Shown: positions 1 to 9,512 of the stretch, one piece after another
How positions within the stretch are numbered: position 1 is the stretch's first letter
Layout of the letters: every line of letters begins with the position of its first letter
Assembly (NCBI RefSeq): GCF_000235365.1
Contig: NC_016454.1
Location: 806,001-870,000, forward strand
Reading direction: 5' to 3'
Source of the DNA: Eremothecium cymbalariae DBVPG#7215
Lineage: Eukaryota; Ascomycota; Saccharomycetes; Saccharomycetales; Saccharomycetaceae
DNA length: 64,000 nt
The notes under the pieces: generated by a model
What the model saw: the letters and a program-made list of their open reading frames with translations, nothing else
Database searches by the model: none
Told to the model about the DNA's origin: nothing
Program-made: the position numbers and the translations under genes

Positions 1-461
1 TATTCCGGAAAGTGCAACAGCGTGTATTGGTCGATATCCGCGTGATTAGATGCAAACGTAATCGACCCAAACGGCATGAGCGGATCAGAAAGCGTGATGA
101 ACTTATGTGTCCCTGCCATCACATCCAGATCAACCAGATCAGGATCGCGAAGCACCTCAAGTAGCACTCCATTGATGTAAAAATACGCCTTCGAAACAGG
201 GAACGGAAGCTTGATGGAATGCGAATCCCCGTCGTCCAAAAAGTATATCTGGATGTAGTTCTTTAACACAATCACCAACGATTCCTGGTTCGACTCCCAC
301 TTGGTGAACCCTGCAAGGAGCACATTTTCAGTGAACTTGAACCTGCGGAAATACGTATTTTCCCTATACCACTCGACCGTAGTCGAGTTGGTAACCCACA
401 CCTGGCCAAGCTCTGCTGAATGATGGAGGACATGCGAATCGGCTTTATCTTGCGAGTCCAT
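1..461 (-). CDS. APC1: APC1, anaphase-promoting complex subunit 1 (5' part only)
   Basis: An open frame runs from the ATG at 461 leftward off the window edge, giving about 153 N-terminal residues with no stop. The segment includes a tryptophan-containing strand, then a KNYIQIYFLDDGDSHSIKLP stretch followed by PFPVSKAYFYINGVLLEV. This matches the N-terminal beta-propeller of Apc1, in which a line about a hydrophobic strand and LPF-V is conserved. Apc1 is the largest scaffold of the APC/C ubiquitin ligase that drives the metaphase-anaphase transition. The gene is divergent from the MDG1/CRP1 gene, the same neighbour as YNL172W/YNL173C in S. cerevisiae. The truncation is caused by the window edge. 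Confidence 0.8.
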   Translation of the reverse strand, partial: MDSQDKADSHVLHHSAELGQVWVTNSTTVEWYRENTYFRRFKFTENVLLAGFTKWESNQESLVIVLKNYIQIYFLDDGDSHSIKLPFPVSKAYFYINGVLLEVLRDPDLVDLDVMAGTHKFITLSDPLMPFGSITFASNHADIDQYTLLHFPE

Positions 462-592
462 AGATGGTGTAGACGGCGTGCACGGAGGACGAACGGAGGT
501 GGACGTGGAGGTGGACGTTAGAGCTTGTTGGTGTTTACATGGACGGCTAATAAATAAGGCCGAAGGGGAACAGCGCGAGGGCACAAAACAGA

Positions 593-618
593 GAGTCACG
601 TGACTCCACCGTTACCCG
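593..618. promoter_or_regulatory. Cbf1/Gcn4-like palindrome plus Reb1 site between APC1 and MDG1/CRP1
   Basis: GAGTCACGTGACTC (593-606) is a 14-bp perfect palindrome. It contains the CACGTG core bound by Cbf1-type bHLH factors, flanked by GAGTCA half-sites resembling Gcn4 sites. TTACCCG (612-618) matches the Reb1 core and lies 9 bp beyond the CACGTG core. The rest of the 463-bp divergent promoter holds a very GC-rich patch (658-690) and pyrimidine tracts. Confidence 0.55.
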
Positions 619-924
619 CCCCGCGGCAATCCGTGCAACGGTACATCATCGCAACAAAGGTCGCGGCGGCCGCCGCGCCCGCGGCCCCCCTCTTTTTCCC
701 CTTTCTCATCTCCTTTTTTTCCGCCTTTTGCTTTGGCATTGAAAAGGACAGTAAATAAACTCCTTCTTCTTGCTGTTACCCCCGTTTAATTAGATAGTTC
801 TCACATCCTGTAGCATACACACACAGGCATATCCCTTTTCAAATCTTTTTGATTGATTATACAGATAACGAACAAGGCGAATAAGGAGTTGGATAGGACA
901 AGATAGTGTGGGAAAGCGCGGATA

Positions 925-3900
925 ATGGCTAATCATACGTTTACTTGGCCAGCAGGTCCGAAGAGTGTTATTGTTACGGGAGACTTCGATGATTGGAAGG
1001 GGTCCCTTCATTTGGTCAAGCAAGAGGAGGGAGATTTTTTGTTAAGTGTACCCCTTGGGACGTGCAAACGGTCTTCGTCGTTGTCGCCACCGTCATCATC
1101 ACCAACAGAGAAGGATAAGATTTATTTCAAGTTTATAGTTGATGGAGAATGGATAGTTAGTGATAAGTACAAGAAGGATTCTTTAACGGGGCCGGAGAAT
1201 AATTATATTAGTTTGGGAGCGTTGTCGGGAGAAGAAAACGAGGGGGCAGCGGGGGCGTTGGGAGTGCAGAAGCAGATTCCCAAGGCGCAGCCGGCACCTG
1301 GGTCCAGGAGGGGTAAGAAGAGTAAGAAGAAGAAGAAACGGGTTCGCAGGAGCAAGAAGACGAGTGAGGAGCGGTCAGAGGGGTTATTGTCGTCGAGTGA
1401 TGAAGGGTCGGGGACCGAGTCGTCGTCTTTATCGGCCAATGAATCTTCTTCTTCGCCTTCTGGGGGTACGAGTTTGAGTTCTTCTGGGTCTACTGTTGGT
1501 GGTGTGACGACGGGCCGTATGGCGCTTGAAGATGTTAGTGGTGGTAGTGCAGGTATGGGTGCAGTAGCAGCAGCAGGTGGTCATGCAGCAGCACGGAAAG
1601 CAAAAGCAGATAAAACGGTGCAAGGCGCGATCCAGAGCGATACTGAAAAACAGCCCACTGCAGCTGTTTCTGCTAGTCAGATTGCTGCAGGAATTGGGGG
1701 ACATTCCGCTCATAATAAGGGGCCTCTTTACTTGGCGCTGGCTCCTGAGGGTGAAACTGCAGAAAAATCAGACCGACCTGAGGGGTTGGGCGATAAAGCC
1801 CCTAACGGCCACCACGAAAAGGAGGAGTCAGTAGAAATCCCGGAGAAGGAGCAAAAAAAGGAGGAAAACCCCAAGTGGGACGAATCGAAACCTCTTGCTT
1901 TAAATCCAAACAACGATCTGAAGTCGAAATCTTTGAACTGGAGTTCAAAAGGAAAGGCAAGTGGAGAGGTTCCTCTACCACTTGAATATACTTTGGGACC
2001 GGGCCCAGTCATACCAACTACACCAGGGCAGCTCAGGGCGTTGAACCAAGGGCGTGGAGAAACTTACAAGGACATGAACAAGGATAATACTGAGCCAAAG
2101 GATGAGATTGTCAACACCCAGGAGGAACCCCCTACGGAATCCCCTACGGAAACTTCAAAGGAAACAGAGGCAAAGCAGGAGCCAAAGCAGGAACCTAAAG
2201 AAGTCTCAAACGCTGCGACTCAAGAGAAACAGAACGAGGATGAACCTTACAAGGTTGCAGTGATCACTCCAAAGGAAGCTGTAGAGGAGGCCGCGCCCCT
2301 AGACACTTCAAAGAAGGAACAGCTCCTAACAGAAGAGCTTCCAAAGGAAGGGCCTTTAGAGAAAGAGCCTAAGGTGGTCTCCGCGTTAGCCGATGCGAAG
2401 AAGGAAATCCCGTCAAAGGATGTGTCAAAGGAAGCTACTCCAAAGAAGCAATCCACTTCTGACACCCCTAAGAGGTCCACTCCTGTAGTCACTCCCAGGA
2501 AGGAGGCCACTCCGGAATTCACCCCTAAGCAGGATACTCCTAGGGAAGAACCCAAGAAGGAAGTCACTCCGGTAGCTACGCCTAAGAAGGAAGTCACTCC
2601 TGTAGTCACTCCCAGGAAGGAGGCCACTCCGGAATTCACCCCTAAGCAGGACACTCCTAAGGAAGAACCCAAGAAGGAAGTCACACCGGTAGCTACGCCC
2701 AAGAAGGATACTCCTAAGGAAGAACCCAAGAAGGAAGTCACTCCGGTAGCTACGCCTAAGAAGGAAGTCACTCCTGTAGTCACTCCCAGGAAGGAGGCCA
2801 CTCCGGAATTCACCCCTAAGCAGGACACTCCTAAGGAAGAACCCAAGAAGGAAGTCACACCGGTAGCTACGCCCAAGAAGGACACTCCCAAGGAAGAGCT
2901 GAAGGAAGTCACTCCGGTAGCTGCGCCCAAGAAGGACACTCCCAAGGAAGAGCTGAAGGAAGTCACTCCTGTAGCTACGCCTAAGAAGGACACTCCCAAG
3001 GAAGAGCTGAAGGAAGTCACTCCGGTAGCTACGCCCAAGAAGGACACTCCCAAGGAAGAGCTGAAGGAAGTCACTCCGGTAGCTACGCCCAAGAAGGACA
3101 CTCCCAAGGAAGAGCTGAAGGAAGTCACTCCGGTAGCTACGCCTAAGAAGGAAGTCACTCCTGTAGTCACTCCCAGGAAGGAGGCCACTCCGGAATTCAC
3201 CCCTAAGCAGGACACTCCTAAGGAAGAACCCAAGAAGGAAGTCACACCGGTAGCTACGCCCAAGAAGGATACTCCTAAGGAAGAACCCAAGAAGGAAGTC
3301 ACTCCGGTAGCTACGCCTAAGAAGGAAGTCACTCCTGTAGTCACTCCCAGGAAGGAGGCCACTCCGGAATTCACCCCTAAGCAGGACACTCCTAAGGAAG
3401 AACCCAAGAAGGAAGTCACACCGGTAGCTACGCCCAAGAAGGATACTCCTAAGGAAGAACCCAAGAAGGAAGTCACTCCGGTAGCTACGCCTAAGAAGGA
3501 AGTCACTCCTGTAGTCACTCCCAGGAAGGAGGCCACTCCGGAATTCACCCCTAAGCAGGACACTCCTAAGGAAGAACCCAAGAAGGAAGTCACACCGGTA
3601 GCTACGCCCAAGAAGGACACTCCCAAGGAAGAGCTGAAGGAAGTCACTCCGGTAGCTACGCCCAAGAAGGACACTCCCAAGGAAGAGCTGAAGGAAGTCA
3701 CTCCGGTAGCTACGCCCAAGAAGGACACTCCCAAGGAAGAACCCAAGAAAGTCACTTCTGTAGCTACGCCCAAGAAGGAAGCGTCTCAACGGTCAACTCC
3801 GAAGAGGGTGGAATCTCAAAGATTAACTCCGAAGAGGGTGGAATCTGAAAGGTTAACACCTAGGAGGGCGGAATCTCAGAGGTCAACTCCAAAAGAAGGC

Positions 3901-4551
3901 CCAAGCAAGGTGACACCTGGACCAACACCAAATAGGTATGAGAAACCTGTTGGGAGTACAGCAGAAGATAAATTTGGTACTGAAGCCAAGCCTCAAATAT
4001 CACCAAAGGAATCTTTACCAGTTGGTACCACTTTAGATCCAAATGCAAGCGACAAAATGTCCGAAAAGAAGACCTCTGAATCTGAACACTCCAGAAGTAA
4101 TAGCGCTTTTGCAGTAGTCGATCAAAGTAGTAACACTGCTCTACAGAACTCTAATAATGCTGAAAGCTTATTACCAAAAACCGCCAATGACGCTAATGAC
4201 TCCACTCATCTTGACGCCCAGAGTTCACAACCTTCTGAAGTTAAGTCATTTGGGCCATCTGAGCGTAATCGGTCTGTTGTCACTCCAGCTAACGAATCTA
4301 ATGGAGAACCTTCTTCGAAAACAGATTACTTTGTTGCAGCAGAAGGTTTGGCACCTTCATTGCAATCCAATCACGAAATTTCAAAGGGATCCGCGACTAG
4401 CCCGGTAACAACAGCTGCCAGCAAGAAGAGTGTTGACTCTAATATGAGACCTTCTAGCAAGTCTAGTAGTACTCCAAGCAGCCAAAAGGTAGGTTCAGAA
4501 CCAAAGAGAAGATCAGGTTTCTTTGCTAGATTAAAAAGATTATTGAGATAA
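925..4551 (+). CDS. MDG1/CRP1 family protein with large TP-rich repeat expansion
   Basis: The protein has 1208 residues. Residues 1-90 form an AMPK-type glycogen-binding (CBM48) domain (HTFTWPAGPKSVIVTGDFDDW, KFIVDGEWIVSD, NNYISL). This is the hallmark of yeast Crp1 (cruciform DNA-binding) and Mdg1 (plasma membrane, pheromone signalling suppressor). A basic KKSKKKKKRVRRSKK stretch and Ser-rich segments follow. Then comes a long tandem array (about residues 515-960) of TPVVTPRKEATPEFTP and TPVATPKKDTPKEE units. The tail is Ser/Asn rich and ends in a basic FFARLKRLLR. S. cerevisiae homologues are only about 366-465 residues, so the repeats account for most of the extra length. The single gene corresponds to the pre-duplication ancestor of MDG1 and CRP1; the position next to APC1 matches YNL173C. 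TP-K/R motifs suggest proline-directed phosphorylation (inference). Confidence 0.88.
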   Translation: MANHTFTWPAGPKSVIVTGDFDDWKGSLHLVKQEEGDFLLSVPLGTCKRSSSLSPPSSSPTEKDKIYFKFIVDGEWIVSDKYKKDSLTGPENNYISLGALSGEENEGAAGALGVQKQIPKAQPAPGSRRGKKSKKKKKRVRRSKKTSEERSEGLLSSSDEGSGTESSSLSANESSSSPSGGTSLSSSGSTVGGVTTGRMALEDVSGGSAGMGAVAAAGGHAAARKAKADKTVQGAIQSDTEKQPTAAVSASQIAAGIGGHSAHNKGPLYLALAPEGETAEKSDRPEGLGDKAPNGHHEKEESVEIPEKEQKKEENPKWDESKPLALNPNNDLKSKSLNWSSKGKASGEVPLPLEYTLGPGPVIPTTPGQLRALNQGRGETYKDMNKDNTEPKDEIVNTQEEPPTESPTETSKETEAKQEPKQEPKEVSNAATQEKQNEDEPYKVAVITPKEAVEEAAPLDTSKKEQLLTEELPKEGPLEKEPKVVSALADAKKEIPSKDVSKEATPKKQSTSDTPKRSTPVVTPRKEATPEFTPKQDTPREEPKKEVTPVATPKKEVTPVVTPRKEATPEFTPKQDTPKEEPKKEVTPVATPKKDTPKEEPKKEVTPVATPKKEVTPVVTPRKEATPEFTPKQDTPKEEPKKEVTPVATPKKDTPKEELKEVTPVAAPKKDTPKEELKEVTPVATPKKDTPKEELKEVTPVATPKKDTPKEELKEVTPVATPKKDTPKEELKEVTPVATPKKEVTPVVTPRKEATPEFTPKQDTPKEEPKKEVTPVATPKKDTPKEEPKKEVTPVATPKKEVTPVVTPRKEATPEFTPKQDTPKEEPKKEVTPVATPKKDTPKEEPKKEVTPVATPKKEVTPVVTPRKEATPEFTPKQDTPKEEPKKEVTPVATPKKDTPKEELKEVTPVATPKKDTPKEELKEVTPVATPKKDTPKEEPKKVTSVATPKKEASQRSTPKRVESQRLTPKRVESERLTPRRAESQRSTPKEGPSKVTPGPTPNRYEKPVGSTAEDKFGTEAKPQISPKESLPVGTTLDPNASDKMSEKKTSESEHSRSNSAFAVVDQSSNTALQNSNNAESLLPKTANDANDSTHLDAQSSQPSEVKSFGPSERNRSVVTPANESNGEPSSKTDYFVAAEGLAPSLQSNHEISKGSATSPVTTAASKKSVDSNMRPSSKSSSTPSSQKVGSEPKRRSGFFARLKRLLR
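2466..3780 (+). repeat. In-frame tandem repeat array (174-bp and 54-bp units) in MDG1/CRP1
   Basis: The segment containing GGAATTCACC recurs at 2514, 2631, 2805, 3192, 3366 and 3540. Three of the intervals are exactly 174 bp (58 codons). Between the third and fourth copies, and again after the sixth, a shorter 54-bp unit (18 codons, core KKDTPKEELKEVTPVATP) is tandemly repeated. Copies are nearly identical at nucleotide level, which points to recent expansion or gene-conversion-like homogenisation. All units are multiples of three, so the frame is kept. Confidence 0.9.
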
Positions 4552-5572
4552 AATGATGAAAATGTGGGGACGTAACTTAAACAGTAACAGATCCAGAAAA
4601 GAAATAAGCAAATAAAATAGACCTATCAAATTGCCAAGCGAGGTTTGTTAATAGTATTGAGAATTTTTTCAATTCACAATTTATCGTAAAGCAGTAGTTT
4701 TGTTCCTGACTTTTTTTTATCTTTCCAATATCTTCTACAAACGACTATTATTATTAACTTGTGTTTATGTTCTCGTTAGTTCTCATTAGTTCTTGTTATA
4801 TTATTGAACAACTTTCTTCGCAGACTTTTTGAAATCGTTTTTCATAACAGATATCTTACATCATTCATTAGCAAACCCAGAATGACTGCAATTCAAACGT
4901 TTCATGGATGTTGAAGGCCATTTCATTTTCTTGAACACTTATTAAACGAAAACCTAGAAAACGAGTGGGGATAATGGGATTACTTATTTTAGTGCCTAAA
5001 ATTTCGAAACTAATGTAGCACTTCCAATGCACCTTCATCTTTTATCCCTTTTTTCTGCGTTAAATAGTTGAAAGTAGTTTTCCAGATACACTTCAAAACG
5101 GCTCTCCGATCCTATATACTATATGACTATATTTTTGTTTGTTTATTGGCCTATAATTTATCGATTATGTTATCTATTGTACTACCTGCAGATAGGTCGG
5201 TCACTTAAGCTTTCTTTGGGGCGCACAGAACAACTCCTCAAATAAGCCTCAAGCACCGAAGGAACGCACGGCGGATACATTATATGACATTCACACAGCC
5301 CATAACTAGCTTAGGATTTTATATGAATCTCTTGCTTGCTGTGGTCCTGTTCAAAGCACCGGTTTGTCTACTATACTTTGGAGCAGAATAAAGTAGAAAA
5401 CTGTAAAAAGCAATTTTCCGGAAAATTTTTTGGAAAGAATAGTGAGATGAGGTCGTATTGGTATGAACAACTTTGGTATGATGATTGGTATATATGGAGT
5501 AAGTGTGAATCTTCGTTACCTTGTTCGTCGCATTTTATTCGTTTTAAATAAAGGATTCAGTGGATTTAGCAT
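4552..5572. other. Intergenic region, MDG1/CRP1 3' side and NOP13 promoter
   Basis: About 1 kb with only short, unconvincing ORFs. Near the NOP13 start it contains a GAAAATTTTT element (5421-5430, RRPE-like) and GATGAG (5446-5451, PAC core). This spacing is typical of ribosome-biogenesis promoters. No RNA gene recognised. Confidence 0.5.
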
Positions 5573-6748
5573 ATGATGAGCTCTACTCTGAAGTCCAAAG
5601 CAGCAGTGACCGATGAACTGGTTACTAAAGCATTAAGTAGTCCAACTAAAAAGAGAACAGCAGAAGATGAGATTGAGATTGATTTAAATCAATCAGTTCC
5701 TCTATCCAAGAAGCAGAAACGTTTGCTGAGGAGAGGTAAAATCAGTTTGGAAGAATTGAATTCGAAATTTAATATTGATCCCAAGTCTATTGAAGAATAT
5801 CAAAAAGAGGGCGAAACTAAAAAGGATGATGAGGATAACGAAAGAGGCTCAGCATTGACTGCGTCATCGATCGGTGCAGAGGGAGGTCAACCAGTTGCAG
5901 CTGTTGCAACTTCAAAGGAGAGGGAAAAATCGTTTGGTGTTTGGATTGGAAATTTATCCTATTGTACCACTAAGCAAGATATCATAAGGTTTATTACTGC
6001 AAAGACATCCACGCTCGAAGGGCCATCAAAAATCACGGAAGCGGATATTGTCAGATTTAAGATGCCTTTAGCTCAGAATGATGGAAAGATCATTAAGAAT
6101 AAAGGGTTTGCCTATGTGGACTTCAAGTCGCAGGAGCAAATGCTCGCGGTAATTGGTCTGTCAGAATTACAGTTGAATGGCAGAAACTTATTGGTGAAAA
6201 ATTCTAAAGGCTTTACAGGTAGGCCAGACAAAAACGACCTTATTTCCCTGTCCAAAAACCCGCCATCGCGCATTCTATTCGTTGGGAACTTATCCTTCAA
6301 CACTACCGAAGAGCTTTTAAAAAAGCATTTCCAGCATTGCGGCAATATCGTTAAAATCAGGATGGCTACATTCGAAGACACTGGCAAGTGTAAAGGATTC
6401 GCCTTCGTGGACTTCAAGGATGAAACTGGTCCAACTGCATCTCTAACTGATAAATCCTGCAGAAAAATCGCAAACAGACCAATTAGAATGGAATACGGTG
6501 AAGACAGAAGTAAACGACATGTAAAAAGAAAACCTGAATCTTCGAACGCCCGTTCCATTTCGGAAAACATCGACTTGCCACCGTCGATCGCGAAGAAACA
6601 ACCTGATCATCACTTTGAAACCAGTAGAAAGAGACAGCCAACATATAGAGATTCTAATAACCGTGTGAAAAGTAGTGTCGCATTGGCTTCCGCACAACGG
6701 GCGTCCGTTGCAATCGTCCCCTCACAGGGCAAAAAGGTAAAGTTCTAA
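5573..6748 (+). CDS. NOP13: Nop13, nucleolar RNA-binding protein with two RRMs
   Basis: The protein has 391 residues (S. cerevisiae Nop13 is about 403). The N-terminus is charged and basic (KKQKRLLRRGKISLEELNSK). RRM1 spans about residues 122-215, with RNP-like VWIGNLSY and GFAYVDF. RRM2 spans about 232-312, with ILFVGNLSF and KGFAFVDF. The tail is basic and ends KKVKF. Nop13 is a nucleolar pre-ribosome-associated protein. The start is an ATG ATG pair; either could be used. The upstream RRPE and PAC elements fit co-regulation with ribosome biogenesis. It lies between MDG1/CRP1 and TDA7 as in S. cerevisiae (YNL175C). Confidence 0.9.
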   Translation: MMSSTLKSKAAVTDELVTKALSSPTKKRTAEDEIEIDLNQSVPLSKKQKRLLRRGKISLEELNSKFNIDPKSIEEYQKEGETKKDDEDNERGSALTASSIGAEGGQPVAAVATSKEREKSFGVWIGNLSYCTTKQDIIRFITAKTSTLEGPSKITEADIVRFKMPLAQNDGKIIKNKGFAYVDFKSQEQMLAVIGLSELQLNGRNLLVKNSKGFTGRPDKNDLISLSKNPPSRILFVGNLSFNTTEELLKKHFQHCGNIVKIRMATFEDTGKCKGFAFVDFKDETGPTASLTDKSCRKIANRPIRMEYGEDRSKRHVKRKPESSNARSISENIDLPPSIAKKQPDHHFETSRKRQPTYRDSNNRVKSSVALASAQRASVAIVPSQGKKVKF

Positions 6749-7366
6749 ATCTAAGCATCGTTCGAGACCCCGCCCCCTTCCGCTCAATAAAAAAGCACAT
6801 AACTAAAAGCACTAAAAACATATTATAAATACATGCTGCTGCATATTATACAAGTAATCTCATCCATCTGTACACTAATGTCTGTTATGTCTGCCTCTGG
6901 GGACAATTTGCATGATTTTTCCCTCATCCTCGAGCATCTGAACATTTTTCTCGAGAGCACGATTCTGCAAGGCTTTAGCTCCATATTGTTTTTTTTCCGA
7001 TCGGATCTCAATTTGCGGAGACTGTTAAAGCAAGATTATATTTGAGTTATATTATTACGAACGCAATGGACAGGGAGCATTGTTATAAAGTAATGGTCCC
7101 AATGGAAGGGTATAGAGCAGTTACGATAAATTAAGAATAGAGAACAGTGATCAGAGGTTAAGTTAATGTAACGTTGGACTGTTTTTATAAATTCTTTTAA
7201 GGTCACGATTTTGTTTTGTTGGTTTTTTAGCGCAAGCTGGCTTCTGTCAAGTAAGTTCTAAAAAAGGAAGGTCTTAATTTTCCGATACTTAAGAGTGATA
7301 CAGCCATAAAGTGGATAGTGAATGCCAAGGTTTATGCAGGGTTAGACCTCGTCTCCAAAGCTGTGT
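6749..7366. other. Intergenic region NOP13-TDA7
   Basis: 618 bp of AT-rich sequence. Small ORFs of 62-70 codons on both strands overlap one another and resemble nothing known. No regulatory site stands out. Confidence 0.4.
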
Positions 7367-9127
7367 ATGATGCCTTACAATAATACAAGCAGTCCAGCGA
7401 TTAATATAGAATCTCCGAAGGTATACCCACCGTCGAGCTTTTCTTCTGACAGCAAAACAGGGCTTATGTTATATCCAGAAGTTATATCTGCAATTTCAAA
7501 AGAGAGTTTATCTCTAGGAGGGATCCCTTCTTCTAGTAGTTTAGAGAGTTTATTATATTCAGCGACATCTGAATCAACGGAAACTCCTAAGCATACCGGC
7601 GATTTAACATTAGTGGGTTCATCGAGTTCGGCAATTTCGTCCCGTTTGACGGAGTCGAATACATCTGGTCAACTACTCGATAGTAATTCTGGTGGTGATA
7701 CTTCCCGTTCTGCTACTTCCTATGTCCAGCCCTCAGTATCTCCTACTCCATTGCCTACTTCAGAGGCACCAAATACTTCTGGCCACACCTCTGTAGCCGC
7801 AGTTCGTGATACTATGCCTTCTAGGAAGGCGACCGAATCTGGTCAAAGCACCTTATACCAGAGCTCATCACTATCTCTTGTTTATTCTACTGCAATAGTT
7901 GCACCTTCCGATACCCCTTCATCCGTCCAACAGTTGCATTCACATAATACTTTATTTGAAGTAACCACTCTCGAAAGTCAGACCCACGCAACGAGCGTTA
8001 CTTCATCCTCAGGAGACAGCGATGCTGAAAGTTCATCTAGTAGTGAAAATGATGGAAGAGAAAGCACGGAGGATACATCCGATTTATCAGTGACTTTTGT
8101 CACTCTTACGGTCTCTCTAAATCCAACGGTGGTTATACATTCGACAGTTCTTTCAACGGTATATCCGACGCCTTCACAGACTACTCAAGACAGGAGCAGT
8201 ATTCCTCCGATCTCCTCAATCAACCTAGACGCAATACCCACAGATAAAACCTATGTCATCTATACACAAAACTACCAATTCACTGCATCATATACAACAT
8301 TCAACACGGGTCTGCCGGTTACGTCAGTCATGCCTACCGAAGTTTACTCTACATTCTCCACACCAACTTCAGTTATAACCACAGATGTGGGTCTATACAA
8401 GGCATGGTCAAACAATCTCTTTGGTAACCCTACCCCTTCTGCTAACCCATACAAAGGGTCTAAAAAAAATATGATTATTGGAACTGTTCTAGGATCAGTT
8501 TGTGGCTTCTTTTTTTGTTTATCTGTATTTTGTTTTATGCTTTTTCGTAAGAAGAAGGCCCTACGAAAGTCAAAAGCTGAAAGAGGATTTACCCACGAGA
8601 TAGGTTGTAGGCTCGATTATCCAGTGACTGAACAACATGATAGATCCAGAGGCAATGTTGGTGTGGGCCTTTCTGCCGACTTGCCACCTTTACTGAAGAG
8701 CAAATATCGTCTGGGGGTCCACAAGAAGAAACGTTCTGAATCCGCACTCAAGGAATTCTATAAACGTAGAGACCTCTCCAACGGCCGCAGAGCAAGTATA
8801 GACAGTACAAATTCCAGTAATCCTTTCAGAGATGAATTCGACTTTCAACAGCGAACTCAGCCTCCACCAGTCCCTCCCCGTGTGTTGCGACCTGCAGTAC
8901 ATATGCAGACATCACGAGCCACATTAAAACTCAATGGACTCTTTAATAGATACTCTTATGTGAGTTCAGTGAATGATGAAACCACTGATAACCTTTCATC
9001 CGATATCTATAGTTCTGAAAGTGGATCAATCCCGATTCTTCTAGCTCCCAGAAGTAGATCTGACGCAGCAAATCCAAGCCAGGTCACACATGTAGGTTCT
9101 CAAAGTTTTCTTAAAGAGGTACTCTAA
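7367..9127 (+). CDS. TDA7: Tda7-like single-pass vacuolar membrane protein
   Basis: The protein has 586 residues. A long Ser/Thr-rich N-terminal region (about 1-365) looks like a glycosylated lumenal or extracellular domain. One membrane segment follows at about 368-391 (MIIGTVLGSVCGFFFCLSVF), then a basic RKKKALRK stop-transfer sequence. The cytosolic tail is about 195 residues with a proline-rich PPPVPPR motif, a possible SH3 ligand. No classical cleaved signal peptide is seen. Order after NOP13 and before MRPL22 matches YNL176C (TDA7), a poorly characterised vacuolar protein with topology of this kind. The assignment rests on architecture plus synteny, because the Ser/Thr region is low complexity. 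Confidence 0.75.
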   Translation: MMPYNNTSSPAINIESPKVYPPSSFSSDSKTGLMLYPEVISAISKESLSLGGIPSSSSLESLLYSATSESTETPKHTGDLTLVGSSSSAISSRLTESNTSGQLLDSNSGGDTSRSATSYVQPSVSPTPLPTSEAPNTSGHTSVAAVRDTMPSRKATESGQSTLYQSSSLSLVYSTAIVAPSDTPSSVQQLHSHNTLFEVTTLESQTHATSVTSSSGDSDAESSSSSENDGRESTEDTSDLSVTFVTLTVSLNPTVVIHSTVLSTVYPTPSQTTQDRSSIPPISSINLDAIPTDKTYVIYTQNYQFTASYTTFNTGLPVTSVMPTEVYSTFSTPTSVITTDVGLYKAWSNNLFGNPTPSANPYKGSKKNMIIGTVLGSVCGFFFCLSVFCFMLFRKKKALRKSKAERGFTHEIGCRLDYPVTEQHDRSRGNVGVGLSADLPPLLKSKYRLGVHKKKRSESALKEFYKRRDLSNGRRASIDSTNSSNPFRDEFDFQQRTQPPPVPPRVLRPAVHMQTSRATLKLNGLFNRYSYVSSVNDETTDNLSSDIYSSESGSIPILLAPRSRSDAANPSQVTHVGSQSFLKEVL

Positions 9128-9512
9128 TTGGAAACTACTAAAAAGCGTATATTATACATTATATAACATTACCACTATTTACGGTGTTTTTGGAGGTATT
9201 CCACTATCCAGAGGTTCATGATCCTATCATACACTACAACTGGATCTAGCCAAGATTCAACCCACTGTTACCTCTAAATGAAGATCACTGATTGTCTCTT
9301 CTGAATTACGCATTATGTTAAATGTGTCATTGAGCAATCTCGCTGTTTTTACTTAATCAGCTCGTAGAAGATGATACCCAAAATTTTCATTTTAACAAAA
9401 ATTATGGATGCTTAGTACATCACCACCACCACTGCTACCACCGCCAATATCTAAAGCCGTAACCTATCTGCTGACCGTTTATTAATAATAGTCCGATAGC
9501 TTTCATATTGGT
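9128..9512. other. Intergenic region TDA7-MRPL22
   Basis: 385 bp with a short CACCACCACC run near 9420. No gene or strong regulatory site seen. Confidence 0.4.

Noticed and set aside
287..297. GGTTCGACTCC resembling a tRNA B-box
   Set aside because: Lies in the APC1 coding region with no A-box or cloverleaf around it.
1203..2012. Antisense frames under MDG1/CRP1
   Set aside because: Shadows of the Ser/Lys-rich coding sequence with no independent similarity.
6761..6775. GTTCGAGACCC resembling a tRNA B-box
   Set aside because: No A-box or acceptor stem; lies just after NOP13.
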